A stretch of 64,000 nt of DNA from Amphiura filiformis (GCF_039555335.1 NC_092631.1:6894481-6958480); one strand, 5' to 3'; counted from the stretch's first letter, positions 45,061 to 56,844 are shown. Translations and numbers: made by a program. Notes: generated by a model not told the origin, from the sequence alone.

Positions 45061-45435
45061 CTCGTAGTATTGCTATATGTACTGCTGATATAGGCATGGA
45101 TGACATACTAGTATTACTATCTACTGCAGATAGAGGCATGGATGACATACTAGTATTACTATCTACTGCAGATAGAGGCATGGATGACATACTAGTATTA
45201 CTATCTACTGATGATAGAGGCATGGATGACATACTAGCATTGCTATCTACTGCTGATAGAGGCATGGATGACATACTAGCATTGCTATCTACTGCTGATA
45301 GAGGCATGGATGACATACTAGCATTGCTATCTGATGCTGGTAGAGGCATGGATGACATGTTGCTATCTACTGCTGATAGAGGCATGCATGACATATTAGC
45401 ATTGCTATCTAATGCTGATAGAGGCATAGGTGACG
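45060..45435. repeat. 42-bp minisatellite array, open on both strands
   Basis: Nine units of ~42 bp (one of 36). Because 42 is divisible by three and units lack stops, the plus strand reads (STADRGMDDILALL)n and the minus strand (MPLSAVDSNASMSS)n without interruption. It shares the core gctatctactgctgata with the 39-bp family. Coding is unlikely: neither frame has splice or conserved context. Confidence 0.9.
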
Positions 45436-46080
45436 TACCAGCATTTCATAAATACAATCATACAATTGCTATTTTTTTTTTGGGGGGGGGGCTTAACAAA
45501 GCTGGAAATCTGTAAAATTAACATCAATATTTGGAACATTATGTGTGAAATGCATTTTGGCATGAGTAATACTAATAACTTAATATTAAAGGACAAAATA
45601 GAGTTATAACTTCCAAAACTAACAAAGGAAACTAAAAGGGAATCAATTAGCAGTGGAGTGGTACAGGATTCAGAGATCGCAAACATGGCGGTACCAAAGG
45701 TGTGGAAGGATCATAACAAATGAGAGAAACAATTGGTGACAACAAAATAACAAAAGGAATCATGGCTTACATTTCTGAATTACATTTATTCAATATATTA
45801 TATCAAGATGAACAAATGTATCAAGTTGGTTTGAAATGTAAAATTACCCGATGGGTAGAAAGGAAAAGACGCAATGATTTATTATGTGCTATGGACAGGC
45901 ACAATGACTAGACATTGTTCCACAAGCCTCAGCACACTTTACATCATTTGCTGACCACTTAGAAGCACATACCCTACAAATTCCAAAATTGACCTTCACA
46001 GCCAGGATCAGCTTAGCAGTAAGTTTCTTGTCCAGGTGAATTTCAAGTTAACTAATTTTTCCACGAGAGTGTACTAAACC
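45436..46080. other. intergenic, no gene seen
   Basis: Contains a T10/G10 homopolymer run at ~45470-45490 and no supportable gene. Confidence 0.45.
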
Positions 46081-46150
46081 ACCGCCAAGGGTTCGAACCC
46101 GCAACCTCTCGTACCATAGTCGAACGCCTTATCGATTGAGCTAATTTGAC
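46081..46150 (-). mobile_element. tRNA-derived SINE head
   Basis: The minus strand reads ttagctcaatcgataaggc (box A), then ggttgcgggttcgaaccc (box B), spaced like a tRNA, but the acceptor ends do not pair. Downstream (towards 46000) the sequence continues as a possible SINE body. Confidence 0.55.
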
Positions 46151-46164
46151 ATAATCATGATATA

Positions 46165-46588
46165 CAGGGTGATTTAAAATGAACTGTACCCAAATTCAAA
46201 AATTAAAATAAAATACTTACCAACATTTAAATAATTTGTGTTTGTAAGCTGTAACAGGATAGTATGTTTCCTATTATTGGTGAAAAAATCATGTCTTTAC
46301 CTCAAATGGTTTTAATGAAAAGTACATTTTTATAAAACACACCAATTTTGTTACTGCGGTAGAGAACACAGATAAACTTAGTTCCATGTGTTGGTCTAAA
46401 AATGGGATGATAAATTGAAAATGCGATATCTTCTGACTAAAACCACTTATTATCAAAATTAAAAAATTCTACTACAGAACACTTATCACTGCTTTTTACA
46501 TGTATGATAGTTTTTTGATATGTACAATCTCCGCTAATATATATAAAAAATGGGTAAAGTTGGGTACAGTTCATTTTAAATCACCCTG
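46165..46588. mobile_element. mariner-like MITE, TA duplication
   Basis: The TIR CAGGGTGATTTAAAATGAAC, continuing tgtaccca, is complemented at the right end (28 bp); TA flanks both sides. 424 bp, no coding sequence. A different subfamily from the 41782-42677 element but with the same CAGGGTG start. Confidence 0.85.
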
Positions 46589-46810
46589 TATATTAATATG
46601 TGTCCTATGCCAGCAATAAATGACCTATGTATTCAAACTAAATGAAACATTGCTGGAAGACCGAGATGAGAAATGTCTTGACATGGTCGGTTTGATAATT
46701 GACCATCATCGCCTAATATGCGACGTGCAATTGATATAAAACGCAGCATTTTTAGAATTTAGCATGAGGCAAATATTATTCTAAATTATGAAGAATATTA
46801 TTACATTATA

Positions 46811-47713
46811 TCGTTATGAATACGGCAGAGTGCCGAATACGCAAAATTGCTGTTTTGAGTAAACGGCGTTTGAAAATCTTGATACCATTCCACTGGTCAT
46901 TCTAAAAATTGAGAACATTCGTGAACACTCATTTGAAATGTATATTATAGAAGTGAATGTGCACCAATTATTTGCAATACTTGCATGTTCTGAAACAATC
47001 GATATATCCCTCAAAACAGGTATTTACAGCTATTCGGCTTTATGCTAAATCCAAAAAATGGTCAACCTCTGCGCAAAGAGTTACATAATGGGACGAATCC
47101 GCATTCAACTACGTGTAAACTATAGCACGCGTCTTTGATTTGGGGCTTTTGTGTAAAGATTTCTGATTGTCCTAAGGCTATAGATTCTAAACTTGGTTTA
47201 TAAGTTATAATTAGTCATCACCATAATATTTAGTTGAAATTAAGGATTTTTGAGTAGAAAAAACAATATTGGCCTATATTTTGTGTATAAATTTCTGTGA
47301 TTTCCCAATTTTGTAACAGCGCTCTGACATAATTACGTCATAGCGATATCGTGTGGGGAATGTTTGTACTTATTTTGGTATCACTGGACAGAAGATACCT
47401 ATAGCTACCCATTGGTATCAAATATAACGGTATATTACATGTACTATAGAAAATTCGGAGTTTCCAGCTATACTATACAATAGATCTAACCTGATTTGTA
47501 CAGCTAAGTATACGATTCGTCTTTTGGTCAAATTCATTAATCGCACTTAGGCGCGATTCGTCCTAATCACAATTTCAATATCTAAGTCGGGAAGTAAGAT
47601 TTTATCATTAATTTTTGGTGGAAATGAAAGATCACCTGAAACATAATCACAAGCATACAATAACTCAATTTACTCAAAATGCTCGATTCGTCACTCTGCC
47701 GAATTCATAACGA
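46811..47713. mobile_element. 0.9-kb TIR element, TA flanks
   Basis: The left end TCGTTATGAATACGGCAGAG is matched by the complement of the right end (TCGTTATGAATTCGGCAGAG); homology continues through tgccgaat/tgacgaat and ttttgagtaaa. TA lies outside both ends. The word attcgtc recurs internally at 47515 and 47560. No transposase seen. Confidence 0.7.
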
Positions 47714-47901
47714 TATTATCACAACATACACTCCACCTTAATAATTGACTCCTGGCAATTCAAATTATCTCTGGACACTTAATATACATCAAGATTGTGC
47801 CAAACTTTTTTAAACAATTCTTTATAATTTAAGATACATTCAACATAAATAAGACATTTTGACAACTCTGGGTTCAGGAACATGGTACCCAATTTATATT
47901 A

Positions 47902-48139
47902 GGCCAACAAAAAAGGTTTGTTTCAAAGCTCATGAGTGGTTTGAAAACAAATGCGAAATGCGATTTTTTTTTTTATTCCCGACTTGGTATTTCATGGTAA
48001 AGTTTTTTTTCGCCGAAATTTTTCTGGAAAAACTTTTTTTTTTTAAATAAAAAAAATTCTGCATTTCGATTTTTTGTCTCAAATTGCGTGATTTTGCAAA
48101 TGCTTGCGCAGGCTTTAAGACAAACCCTTTTTTTTGGCC
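47902..48139. mobile_element. Harbinger-like MITE, copy 2
   Basis: Ends GGCCAACAAAAAAGG and CCCTTTTTTTTGGCC, with TTA flanking both sides (47899-47901 and 48140-48142). It shares aaacaaatgcgaaatgcgat and attcccgactt with copy 1 at 5680-5921. TWA duplication and GGCC ends support PIF/Harbinger. Confidence 0.8.
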
Positions 48140-48452
48140 TTAATGAAGATGCAGTCAACATTAACATCTGTATTCAATTGACTTTTGTCCCAAACCAAAT
48201 TGTGTGTATTAAAATACATTCCACATTCGTTTGAAGTAATCTTGATTTTTGTACAGGTATTATTAACATTTAATTGACTTTTGAACGATCATGATGAATC
48301 TCATCAGTAATCAACATTTTTGCTGCTGTCTATTTCATTATACAACTTAATTTTACCGATGAATTGATTGCACCTACGCAGGAAGACATTTATTACAGTG
48401 CTAGCAAGGAAAACAATTTTAGAATGTATTGCCCGGCACTAGACGTACTCTG

Positions 48453-49110
48453 CATGGCACCATTGATTATCAAAGAATAGGCATAATGACTGGGTAATTC
48501 TATGGAAATTTCACATTCTGTACATTTCACTCACAGCTGTACAATTAGCGTCTTTGAAAAGAGCAGTATAGTATTCAATCTATGATTGCACTCTGCATGG
48601 CACCATTGATTATCAAAGAATAGACATAAAGACCTAATTCCTAATTCTATAGAAATTTTACATTACCGGTATGTTTCCCTCGCAGCTGTATATTAGTGTC
48701 TTTGAAAAGAGCGGTGTTGTATTCAATCTATGATTGCACACATACACAGACATGAAAGGATTTATAGTGCAGGGAAATACATTCAAAAATTGTTTTCACC
48801 TATCGTTATGGTAATTAATCTTGTTACATCACTACTTCTACCGAGAATAAGTTTGAGACCCGCACAAACACACCATTGGGATACGTGAGATCAATGGTAC
48901 CACTTTCCCAAGTGGTGCGCTTACACATAACTTTCTATTCATTACTTATATTGACAGTCACCTGCCAGATAATGCGTTAAAATGCTGTCGGGTCAGTTAC
49001 CAATTTAATGGCGGAACCCTATTGTTCAAAACAATGGTACCACTTTCCCAAGTTGTACGCTTACACATAACTTTCTATTCATTACTTATTGACAGTCAGT
49101 CACCAAATCA
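48453..49110. repeat. two ~140-bp duplicated blocks
   Basis: Block one: caccattgattatcaaagaa at 48459 and 48600, continuing to ttcaatctatgattgca (about 140 bp each). Block two: ggtaccactttcccaagt at 48896 and 49035, continuing to cattacttat (about 138 bp). Similar period in adjacent, unrelated sequence suggests repeated local slippage or unequal crossing-over. No gene. Confidence 0.7.
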
Positions 49111-49914
49111 ATTTGGCACAAAGGAACGACATGTTACATAATCCATTTTCTTTCCATGCATATATTAAACTTCCTTGGACTCCATACTATGCAGTTAGGA
49201 AGAGATCAATAACAATGCTTACTTCTGTTACCTTTTGGAACTATGGTCAAGGCCCAAACCTCTAACCTTTGCCCAATGCTCTGATTATAATCTTAAGGGT
49301 AGAGAAGTCACAAAACTGTTTAAAACAGTATGCGATTTAAAATGATGAAAGCCTAATTGTGTATCCTGTGACATCTCATGGAGCTATTGTGACAGAAAAT
49401 GGTCTGCACATACAATTTTCAAATGCATGTGATGAGACAGAAGTATGCTTGTATAGGTAGGACCTACACTACATTTGCAAAATGACAAACCTATGTTCAT
49501 ACATTCATTAACATGAAAGGTTAGTCTAGTAAATTTATTCATAATTTACCTTCTGATGCATGCATGTACAATATACATGTACATGCATTTATTACATTTT
49601 AAATGACAAACTTATTTTCATACATTCTTTAACATGCATGTACATAGGTAGGGCCTATAGTTGAAACTCACATATTCTTAATTTGCCAATTTCTGCATTC
49701 CGATTTACTATTCATGGAAATCCCCCATGGCGCTGCCTGTTTTCACTTATGCATCCATCCATAACTAAACAAGTCAAATGATTCATTAAACAGTTCCCAC
49801 TGCCTATATACTCCATTAATACATTCACAATGAATAAACCAATTGCATATTATTTTCCAAAATTGGCAAAAATCAACACTTTTGGTGCTGTAGTTGTGAC
49901 AACATCCGATTTTT
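49111..49914. other. intergenic, no gene seen
   Basis: AT-rich. A ~120-bp stretch (aaatgacaaac...ttcatacatt) is loosely duplicated at 49480 and 49602. May contain the 3' untranslated region of the propeller gene. Confidence 0.4.
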
Positions 49915-50330
49915 TATAATAATAATAATAATATAATACAGCATTTATATAGTGCATTGTGAATCACAGATTCCCCAATGCGCTTAACATTATCAAAACT
50001 ACCCAACTTAATCTCAATTTACATAATATGAATAAAACATACACATTAAACCAATATTACCATATGCATAAAAATAGCAGGCCAGCTGCAAGCAAATCAA
50101 ATAAAAAGATGTATAAGAGTAACACCACTGAGAGGTCCGCCTGGGGGCCCACCCACAAAATCCCCAAGGGGTCCGTCGGTGTACCTCACACAGGCATCAT
50201 TGATACACCAAAATTACAACAAGATAAAATCACAGACCAATATTGGAAACCTAAATACAAATTTATAAAAGTGAGCAAGAAACGGTACATAACCATGCCA
50301 GGGTATACAAAAAGTGTGTAGGAGATATAA
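49915..50330 (-). mobile_element. SINE-like repeat with (ATA/TTA)n tail
   Basis: Starts with an aataataataat run at 49918-49934, followed by acagcatttatatagtgcat, tgaatcacagattccc and caatgcgcttaaca, a block I associate with abundant short retroposons of marine invertebrates. On the minus strand the microsatellite is the 3' tail. No internal Pol III boxes were recognised. The 5' limit is uncertain. Confidence 0.4.
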
Positions 50331-50345
50331 ACACATCCATGCAGC

Positions 50346-50533
50346 CAGTGGCGTAGCGTGGGTCATTGGGGGGGGCACCGACCATGATTGGGGAGGGGGG
50401 AGGGCACCGGGTCTGATTGGGGGGGGGGGGGCACAAGCCGTTTTCCGGCACTTTTCCTATGGGATTTTTAAAATTTCAGATCGATTGGGGGGCATGTACC
50501 CCACCCCCGTGCCCCTATGACGCTACACCACTG
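50346..50533. mobile_element. hAT MITE, 8-bp target duplication
   Basis: Starts CAGTGGCGTAGCG and ends GACGCTACACCACTG. CATGCAGC flanks both sides exactly (50338-50345 and 50534-50541). G-rich runs (gggggggggggg) fill the 188-bp interior. The 8-bp duplication and CAG TG ends are hAT hallmarks. Non-coding. Confidence 0.9.
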
Positions 50534-50769
50534 CATGCAGCCTCCCACACATTCATTACAATACACAACATCAATAAATGCATAAAGCATAAAACCTCTC
50601 AATAAGATGTGCATGCCTAATTATTATGATCAAAATATTAGTGGTGTACGGAATGGTCATAACACATCAAAATGACCGACCTCAGTCACAGCTGACGGAG
50701 TGACATGCATTGACGACATGCTGGTGCTGGAATTAAATAGGAATTTTCTTTGTTTTGACTCAAATTAAA

Positions 50770-50880
50770 AGGCAGTCAGGGGAAAATTATGGGGTTACAA
50801 ATTACAGCAATGCTAGTGTTGCTGTCATTACACAGCATAATATGAAGTCATTTATAGTGTGTAGATTACCACATCTTTAC
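50770..50880 (+). pseudogene. inverted relic of the beta-propeller exon
   Basis: The plus-strand frame reads GENYGVTNYSNASVAVI, TQHNMKSFIVCRLPHLYP. It aligns with the minus-strand propeller exon (NKSPWCISANASVAVIKMEG, DKSFIVCGLPQFTQ) around two shared blocks, NASVAVI and KSFIVC.LP. It occurs 1 kb away in opposite orientation and dissolves into a C-rich repeat at 50881. It is a fragment of an inverted paralogue or partial duplication; no intact propeller remains. Confidence 0.65.
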
Positions 50881-51300
50881 CCCCCCATATTTTTCATTCT
50901 CCTTTTTGGATGTAAAACCTCGCCCCCCCCCCCCCGATATTTTTTAATACCCTTTATGGGATGTCAAACATTAACCCCCAGATTTACTTCCCTTTTTGGG
51001 AAGTAAAATAATTTGACCCCCTAAATTTTGCCCCCAGTATTTATATATTGCCCTTTAAAGGATGTAAAACATTACCCCCCCATATATATTCCCATTTTGG
51101 GATGAAAAATATTTTGACCCTCCTATATTTTATCCCCATTTTTACCCCCACCCCACCCCACCTCCCCCACCATATTTTTTAATTCTCCTTCATGGGATTT
51201 ACAACATTTACCCCCCCATATTCATTCCCCTTTATGTGATGTAAAACATTTGTCCCCCTATATTTTAACCCCCCCACCCATTATTAGCAACCCCCACCAA
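50881..51300. repeat. C-rich ~60-bp tandem repeat
   Basis: About seven degenerate units built on accccccatatttt, ttccctttttgggatgtaaaa, spaced roughly 55-65 bp. It starts exactly where the inverted propeller relic stops. Confidence 0.75.
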
Positions 51301-51385
51301 GCTATTATAAACCCACAGTGTTGCCGTCCCCTTTAATGGCTGCTTGTAATTAATTTGATGTTGAAATATAAAAGTTGCATTTGGT

Positions 51386-52194
51386 CTACTGTAATTTGTA
51401 TATCCTCACCTTCCTCCCTTGTCCCACAGCAAGGAACCCATCAGATGTCACTGATAAGTTACCGCTACCCACAAACCCTAAACCATCAATGATACAACCA
51501 GAGTTGATATACTCTGGCTTGCCCACCCCGTTCCATGTGTATTTGTACACACAACCCTTGCTATAACCCTGATCCAAACAAGCAGTATATATTTCTGTGC
51601 CATTATTCCTAAAGGAAACAGCCTGGAATTCCCACCCATCAGGTCTCTCTACCCTCCATACATCCTGCCACACATCAGATAATGCCCTCACTACCATCAC
51701 GTCCAAACCCACTACCAGCAAATAATCTGATGTCATACTCATATGGTATGGAGAGAAATCTATTTGTACACTGGATTGTTGTGTAAATTGTGGCAATCCA
51801 CACACTATAAATGACTTGTCACCCTCCATTTTAATGACAGCAACACTAGCATTAGCTGATATACACCATGGGGATTTATTATTACCCTGAATCGCATATT
51901 TATTGATCTTTTTATTAGATTCATAGCATGGGTATTGATACACATACGGTATGTCATTACATATCACCAGCATGCTGTCTGGCATGCACTCACTCACGGC
52001 GACACCATGGATGCGCTTCCCTAACCACTCCCAGGAATACACTGTGTATGCCAGAGTTGAGTTGTTAGCAGACACAGTGTACACCTGTACACATCCATAC
52101 GTACACACAGCCAGCTGGTTGTGACTTATCATGTGACATGCATTCACACCATACATGCCAGCTCGTACTGTGTGCAGGTACTGCCATGTCATAC
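51386..52194 (-). CDS. terminal exon encoding a beta-propeller domain
   Basis: On the minus strand ttttctgttacag gives an acceptor; the exon begins at 52194 two bases before an in-frame ATG (so phase 1) and runs to a stop at 51388-51386 after GQGRKVRIYKLQ. About 268 residues with repeated blade-like strands: NQLAVCTYGCVQVYTV, DSMLVICNDIPYVYQYP, DYLLVVGLDVMVVRAL, TEIYTACLDQGYSKGCVYKY and DGFLAVGQGRKVRIYKL. This is the 'small-residue, hydrophobic strand, G, hydrophobic strand' rhythm of NHL/WD-type propellers, with probably five or six blades. Deuterostome invertebrates have many uncharacterised multi-domain proteins (TRIM- or NLR-type) ending in such propellers; which N-terminal domain belongs here cannot be seen. 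Upstream exons should lie beyond 52200 but none was recognised. Likely a protein-interaction module. Confidence 0.7.
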
Positions 52195-52520
52195 CTGTAA
52201 CAGAAAACAGATAAATGAGACAAAATGCATTATTTCACATTAATATTTGTATTAAATCATGAAATGTGTCAACTACATTATACTATTACTCCTAAATGAT
52301 TACATTAATGACATCATATTAATTATAATCATGTTCAAATAGTAATAAAAACAAGAAAATAATTGGTGGTCTGATAATAATAAATACATATTACCAGACT
52401 GCCGTCCCCTTTTTTTTTTAAAGAAGAAACTAAACAAAACTTGTATCAGGATGCAATAATAATACAATGTAATAACAATAACAACAATGTAATCAACATA
52501 AACAACAATATAAACAACAA

Positions 52521-52587
<67 letters not shown>

Positions 52588-53039
52588 AATAATAACAACA
52601 ACCCTATCAATGTAATACTACTAAATTACTACATGCACTAATAATAATATTAACACACTCTCTAAATGGAAGCAAAGTATTTTTAAAACTATTTACTATT
52701 TTTATTTGAAGAATTTTTTTATATATTTTTTTATAATAAGGATGATTGGCTGATCATTTGAAATGTCACTTTTTAAATGCTCAATGTACGTATATGTACC
52801 AAAAGCCTTATCCCCATTTTCTATATGGGTCTATGGTATTGCAGCTCAGTCACAGTAATGTTTTCCGGGGGCAGGGGTATTCAGGGCTTCCAAATTAGAA
52901 ACAAGGCATTTCTCGAACCATGTGTCTCGCCTGCTTTCGCGACCGCCTGCTTTCGCGATTAAATTTAGCAGAAGTAAATGAACCTGCAACAACCCATGGT
53001 GATTTTGCCTGTTCAATATGAACTTGATTGGACCAATAT
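52195..53039. repeat. intron-like sequence with a (AAC)n microsatellite
   Basis: A pure aac run from about 52528 to 52584, with impure aac/aat units from 52450 to 52605. The translated poly-Asn is an artefact of the repeat. The rest to 53039 shows no exon that I can support. Confidence 0.8.
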
Positions 53040-54640
53040 TGAAATTTGACCTTCGACCCCTAAATTTAGCTGGGCATGATTACCTGGCTGATGGTGACTG
53101 TACCCACCAAGTTTCATGCCCATCTGACAGTTTTACTAATTTGACCTCAGATGACCCCTGGTGACCCCAAAATGACCTTCCAAAAATTTGGCTCTAAATG
53201 TTGACTGTACCCACCAAGTTTCATGCCATGTGACAGTTTTTAGTAATTTGACCTCAGATGACCCATGGGTGACCTTGGATGACCCTGAAATGACCTTCCA
53301 AAAATTTATCTTTTAATGTTGACTGTTCCCACCAAGTTTCATGCCCATACAACAATTTTTAGTAATTTGACTTAAGATGACCCCCGGGTGACCTTGGCTG
53401 ACCCCAAAATGACCTTCCAAAAATTTGACTCTAAATGTTGACTGTACCCACCAAGTTTCATGCCAACACAGTTTTTAGTAATTTGACCTCAGATGACCCC
53501 TGGGTGACCTCGGATAACCCCAAAGTGACCTTCCAAAAATTTGGCTCTAAATGTTGACTGTGTCCACCAAATTTCATGCCCATACAACAGTTTTTAGTAA
53601 TTTGACCTCAGATGACCCTGGGTGACCCCAGATGACCCCAAAATGACCTTCCAAAAATTTGACTCTAAATGTTGACTGTACCCACCAAGATTCATGCCCA
53701 TACAACAGTTTTTAGTTGGCTGACCCCAAAATGACCTTCCAAAAATTTGACTCTAAATGTTGACTGTATCCACCAAGTTTCATGCCCACAGTTTTTAGTA
53801 ATTTGACCTCAGATGACCCCTGGGTGACCTCGGATAACCCCAAAGTGACCTTCCACAAAATTTGGCTCCAAATTTTGACTGTGTCCACCAAATTTCATGC
53901 CCATGCAACAGTTTTTAGTAATTTGACCTCAGATGACCCATGGGTGACCTTGGATGACCCTGAAATGACCTTCCAAAAATTTATCTTTTAATGTTGACTG
54001 TTCCCACTAAGTTTCATGCCCATACAACAATTTTTAGTAATTTGACCTAAGATGACCCCCGGGTGACCTTGGCTGACCCCAAAATGACCTTCCAAAATTT
54101 TTGACTCTAAATGTCGACTGTACCCACCAAGTTTCATGCCCACACAGTTTTTAGTAATTTGACCTCAGATGACCCCCTGGGTGACCTCGGATAACCCCAA
54201 AGTGACCTTCCAAAAAATTTGGCTCCAAATTTTGACTGTGTCCACCAAATTTCATGCCCATACAACAGTTTTTAGTAATTTGACCTCAGATGACCCTGGG
54301 TGACCCCAGATGACCCTGAAATGACCTTCCAAAAATTTGGCTCTAAATGTTGACTGTACCCACCAAGATTCATGCCCATACAACAGTTTTTAGTTGGCTG
54401 ACCCCAAAATGACCTTCCAAAAATTTGACTCTAAATGTTGACTGTACCCACCAAGTTTCATGCCCACAGTTTTTAGTAATTTGACCTCAGATGACCCCTG
54501 GGTGACCTCGGATAACCCCAAAGTGACCTTCCAAAAATTTGGCTCCAAGTGTTGACTGTGTCCACCAAATTTCATGCCCATCCAACAGTTATTAGTAATT
54601 TGACCTCAGATGACCCTGGGTGACCCCAGATGAGGCACAA
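53040..54640. repeat. ~119-bp satellite with ~672-bp higher-order unit
   Basis: About 14 tandem units built on gactgtacccaccaagtttc, ttagtaatttgacctcagatg and aaaatgaccttccaaaaattt. The last words also recur in the order tgacccc. Most units are 115-120 bp; a short ~87-bp form (with gttggctgacccc) occurs at 53675 and 54350. Successive variants (gactgttccc at 53322 and 53995; gactgtgtcc at 53558, 53876, 54231 and 54553) repeat about every 670 bp, indicating a duplicated six-unit block. Confidence 0.9.
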
Positions 54641-55860
54641 ACAATTTCATAATTTCAGGGTTAAGACCAATCTTCAAAATCAATGCAATATAACAACACA
54701 AAAAGACACTATGTTTTAACTCTGTACATTGTTGCACCATGCATTATAGAAGTCGTGTAAAGGTCTCAAAATATTCATAATGTCTATATAAATAAAAGGA
54801 AGATTGCCATCTTGTGCGCGAGTGTTCTCCGAATTGCCTTGACTTTCGACTCTGATTTAGTGGTTTATTGATCGGGTACATATTGCCATTATTTCATCGG
54901 ACATTCGTTTTTGCACAAATTGTTGGTAACTAAGAAAATAACATAAAAAACTGCTGTGTTGCTATGCAAAATCGCATGCAGTGGCATTGTGGGTAATAAG
55001 GACAGTGTGAATCGCGTAGTATAAATATTTACATTCAAAAACCATACGCAGAGCAACATTGCCCCGTTTTCTGCCAACTGCGAGGTGGCCAAGAAATGAT
55101 TCAGGCTATCTAGATGTGCAACAACGCATAATTTATTAATGATCTTACGAGCTTTTCACCCCTACGCAGAGCTACGCGCCCTATTTTCCGCCACTGCATC
55201 GAGGTTGGCAGCCAAGAGATTAAGGCTACGACGCGTGAATCAGGAGACCGAGGTGGAGGCAGTCAGTGTACAATTTCATTATTTATTCTAGGCCTATGAA
55301 ACGTCGTTTAGTTTTACAGCCAACTTCATACAGGAGATTGAGGAATATAATACGGGAAATTCATTTGGTTGAAAACGGTCAAGAAATATGGTTAAAACTG
55401 GGTGGTTTTTTTTTCCCGGGCTTTTTTATTGTCGAAACTCAGTGGTAGCGCGTACCGTAACTAAATGGCAGTGCGTTGGCGTTAGTGGGCTGGGGTACAA
55501 GGGATGTGACGCGCACGCACGGGGCGCATATGCATAGGCCAACTTTCCATGCCAGAGAAAAATAATTCATGAATATGCAGGTCATCCCTTGATTTCCACG
55601 CATACAGATTGTTCAAATTCAATGGTCTACACTATCCATATAGTAATGCCCTCCCTAAGCTGAGAATGGACCATCTCAATCGATCTGTGTCGAGGTCGCA
55701 AACTCTTTTGGTGGACCCTGATTACCTTCGAAATAAGGCCAAAATGATTGAACTCTTGAATTTGAAAAGTATAAATCATGTCGAGTCTAAGAGTGTTTTA
55801 TTACTTTTCTTTGATGACTTGGGCCAATTTTTTAAATTTTTTCGACTATCTTAAAAAACA
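54641..55860. other. no gene supported
   Basis: Contains moderate open frames at 55266-55448 (KRRLVLQPTSYRRLRNIIRE) and 55609-55854 on the plus strand, neither with an ATG context, splice frame or family resemblance. The phrases ccctacgcagagctacgcgcc and cgcagagcaacattgcccc repeat loosely (55160, 55047). Confidence 0.35.
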
Positions 55861-55864
55861 ATTA

Positions 55865-56080
55865 CCGTAAACGTTCGCCTAATGGCGCACCTGGGTTCCC
55901 TTGCCTTGGGGTAAATTTCTTGTACAAATAGAGAGCTACCTCCTCTAAAAATCCCAACAAGAATTAAGGGCATGGGCCCTTATTTGCTGGTGGGATTTTT
56001 ATTGGAGGCACTTTTAGTTTGTGTCTAAAATTCCAGTTATGTCAAGGGAGCCGATAGCGCCATTAGGCGAACGTTTACGG
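55865..56080. mobile_element. MITE, TA duplication
   Basis: CCGTAAACGTTCGCCTAATG at the left is perfectly complemented at the right, extending to ggcgc (25 bp); TA flanks both sides. 216 bp. The interior repeats ttcccttgcc/gtcaaggga. Non-coding. Confidence 0.85.
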
Positions 56081-56279
56081 TATCTAAGCTAATTGAACAG
56101 ACAGTGTAATACCATTTCACACCCGGTCTATAACCTGGGATTATATTACTACCGGAAAATATACTTGCAAAAAAAAAAAAAAAAATCACCACAAAAATAC
56201 ATGGAAATCAGGGTCATCAGTAAACTAAAATGACTGAAAATGCACCCCATAACCATGATAACTAAACTAAATGACCGAA

Positions 56280-56840
56280 AATGCACCCTGAATCTGTCAC
56301 ACATCCTCATACACCTATTTCCACTAAGAACCCCCTGGGTCTTGTCTCCATGGTCCCTAGGCTGATTCCCATACACCTATTTCCACTAAGAACCCTCTGG
56401 GTCTTGTCCCCATGGTCACTAGGCTGATTCCCATACACCAATTTCCACTAAGAACCCCCTGGGTCTTGTCCCCATGCTCAGTAGGCTGATTCCCATACAC
56501 CAATTTCCACTAAGAACCCTCTGGGTCTTGTCCCCATGGTCACTAGGCTGATTCCCATACACATATTTCCACTAAAGAACCCCCTGGGTCTTGTCCCCAT
56601 GGTCACTAGGCTGATTCCCATACACCTATTTCCACTAAGAACCCCCTGGGTCTTGTCCCCATGGTCACTAGGCTGATTCCCATACACCTATTTCCACTAA
56701 GAACCCCCTGGGTCTTGTCCCCATGGTCACTAGGCTGATTCCCATACACCTATTTCCACTAAGAACCCCCTGGGTCTTGTCCCCATGGTCACTAGGCTGA
56801 TTCCCATACACCTATTTCCACTAAGAACCCCCTGGGTCTC
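56280..56840. repeat. 62-bp satellite
   Basis: About nine highly similar 62-bp units (tcccatacacctatttccac, taagaaccccctgggtctt, gtccccatggtcactaggct, gat). A one-base insertion near 56575 shifts any reading frame, so the open frames across it are not genes. It ends abruptly where an RTE-like fragment begins. Confidence 0.95.
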
Positions 56841-56844
56841 CCTT

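Noticed and set aside
46081..46150. Functional tRNA gene
   Set aside because: Box A and box B are present but the acceptor stem does not pair and flanks look like a SINE body.
52441..52641. Poly-asparagine protein
   Set aside because: It is the translation of an AAC microsatellite; no coding context.
55266..55854. Gene with two plus-strand exons
   Set aside because: No splice signals in compatible phase and no recognised family; left as unexplained sequence.
56478..56687. Repetitive protein on the minus strand
   Set aside because: It is the 62-bp satellite read across a frame-shifting base insertion; no selection on frame.
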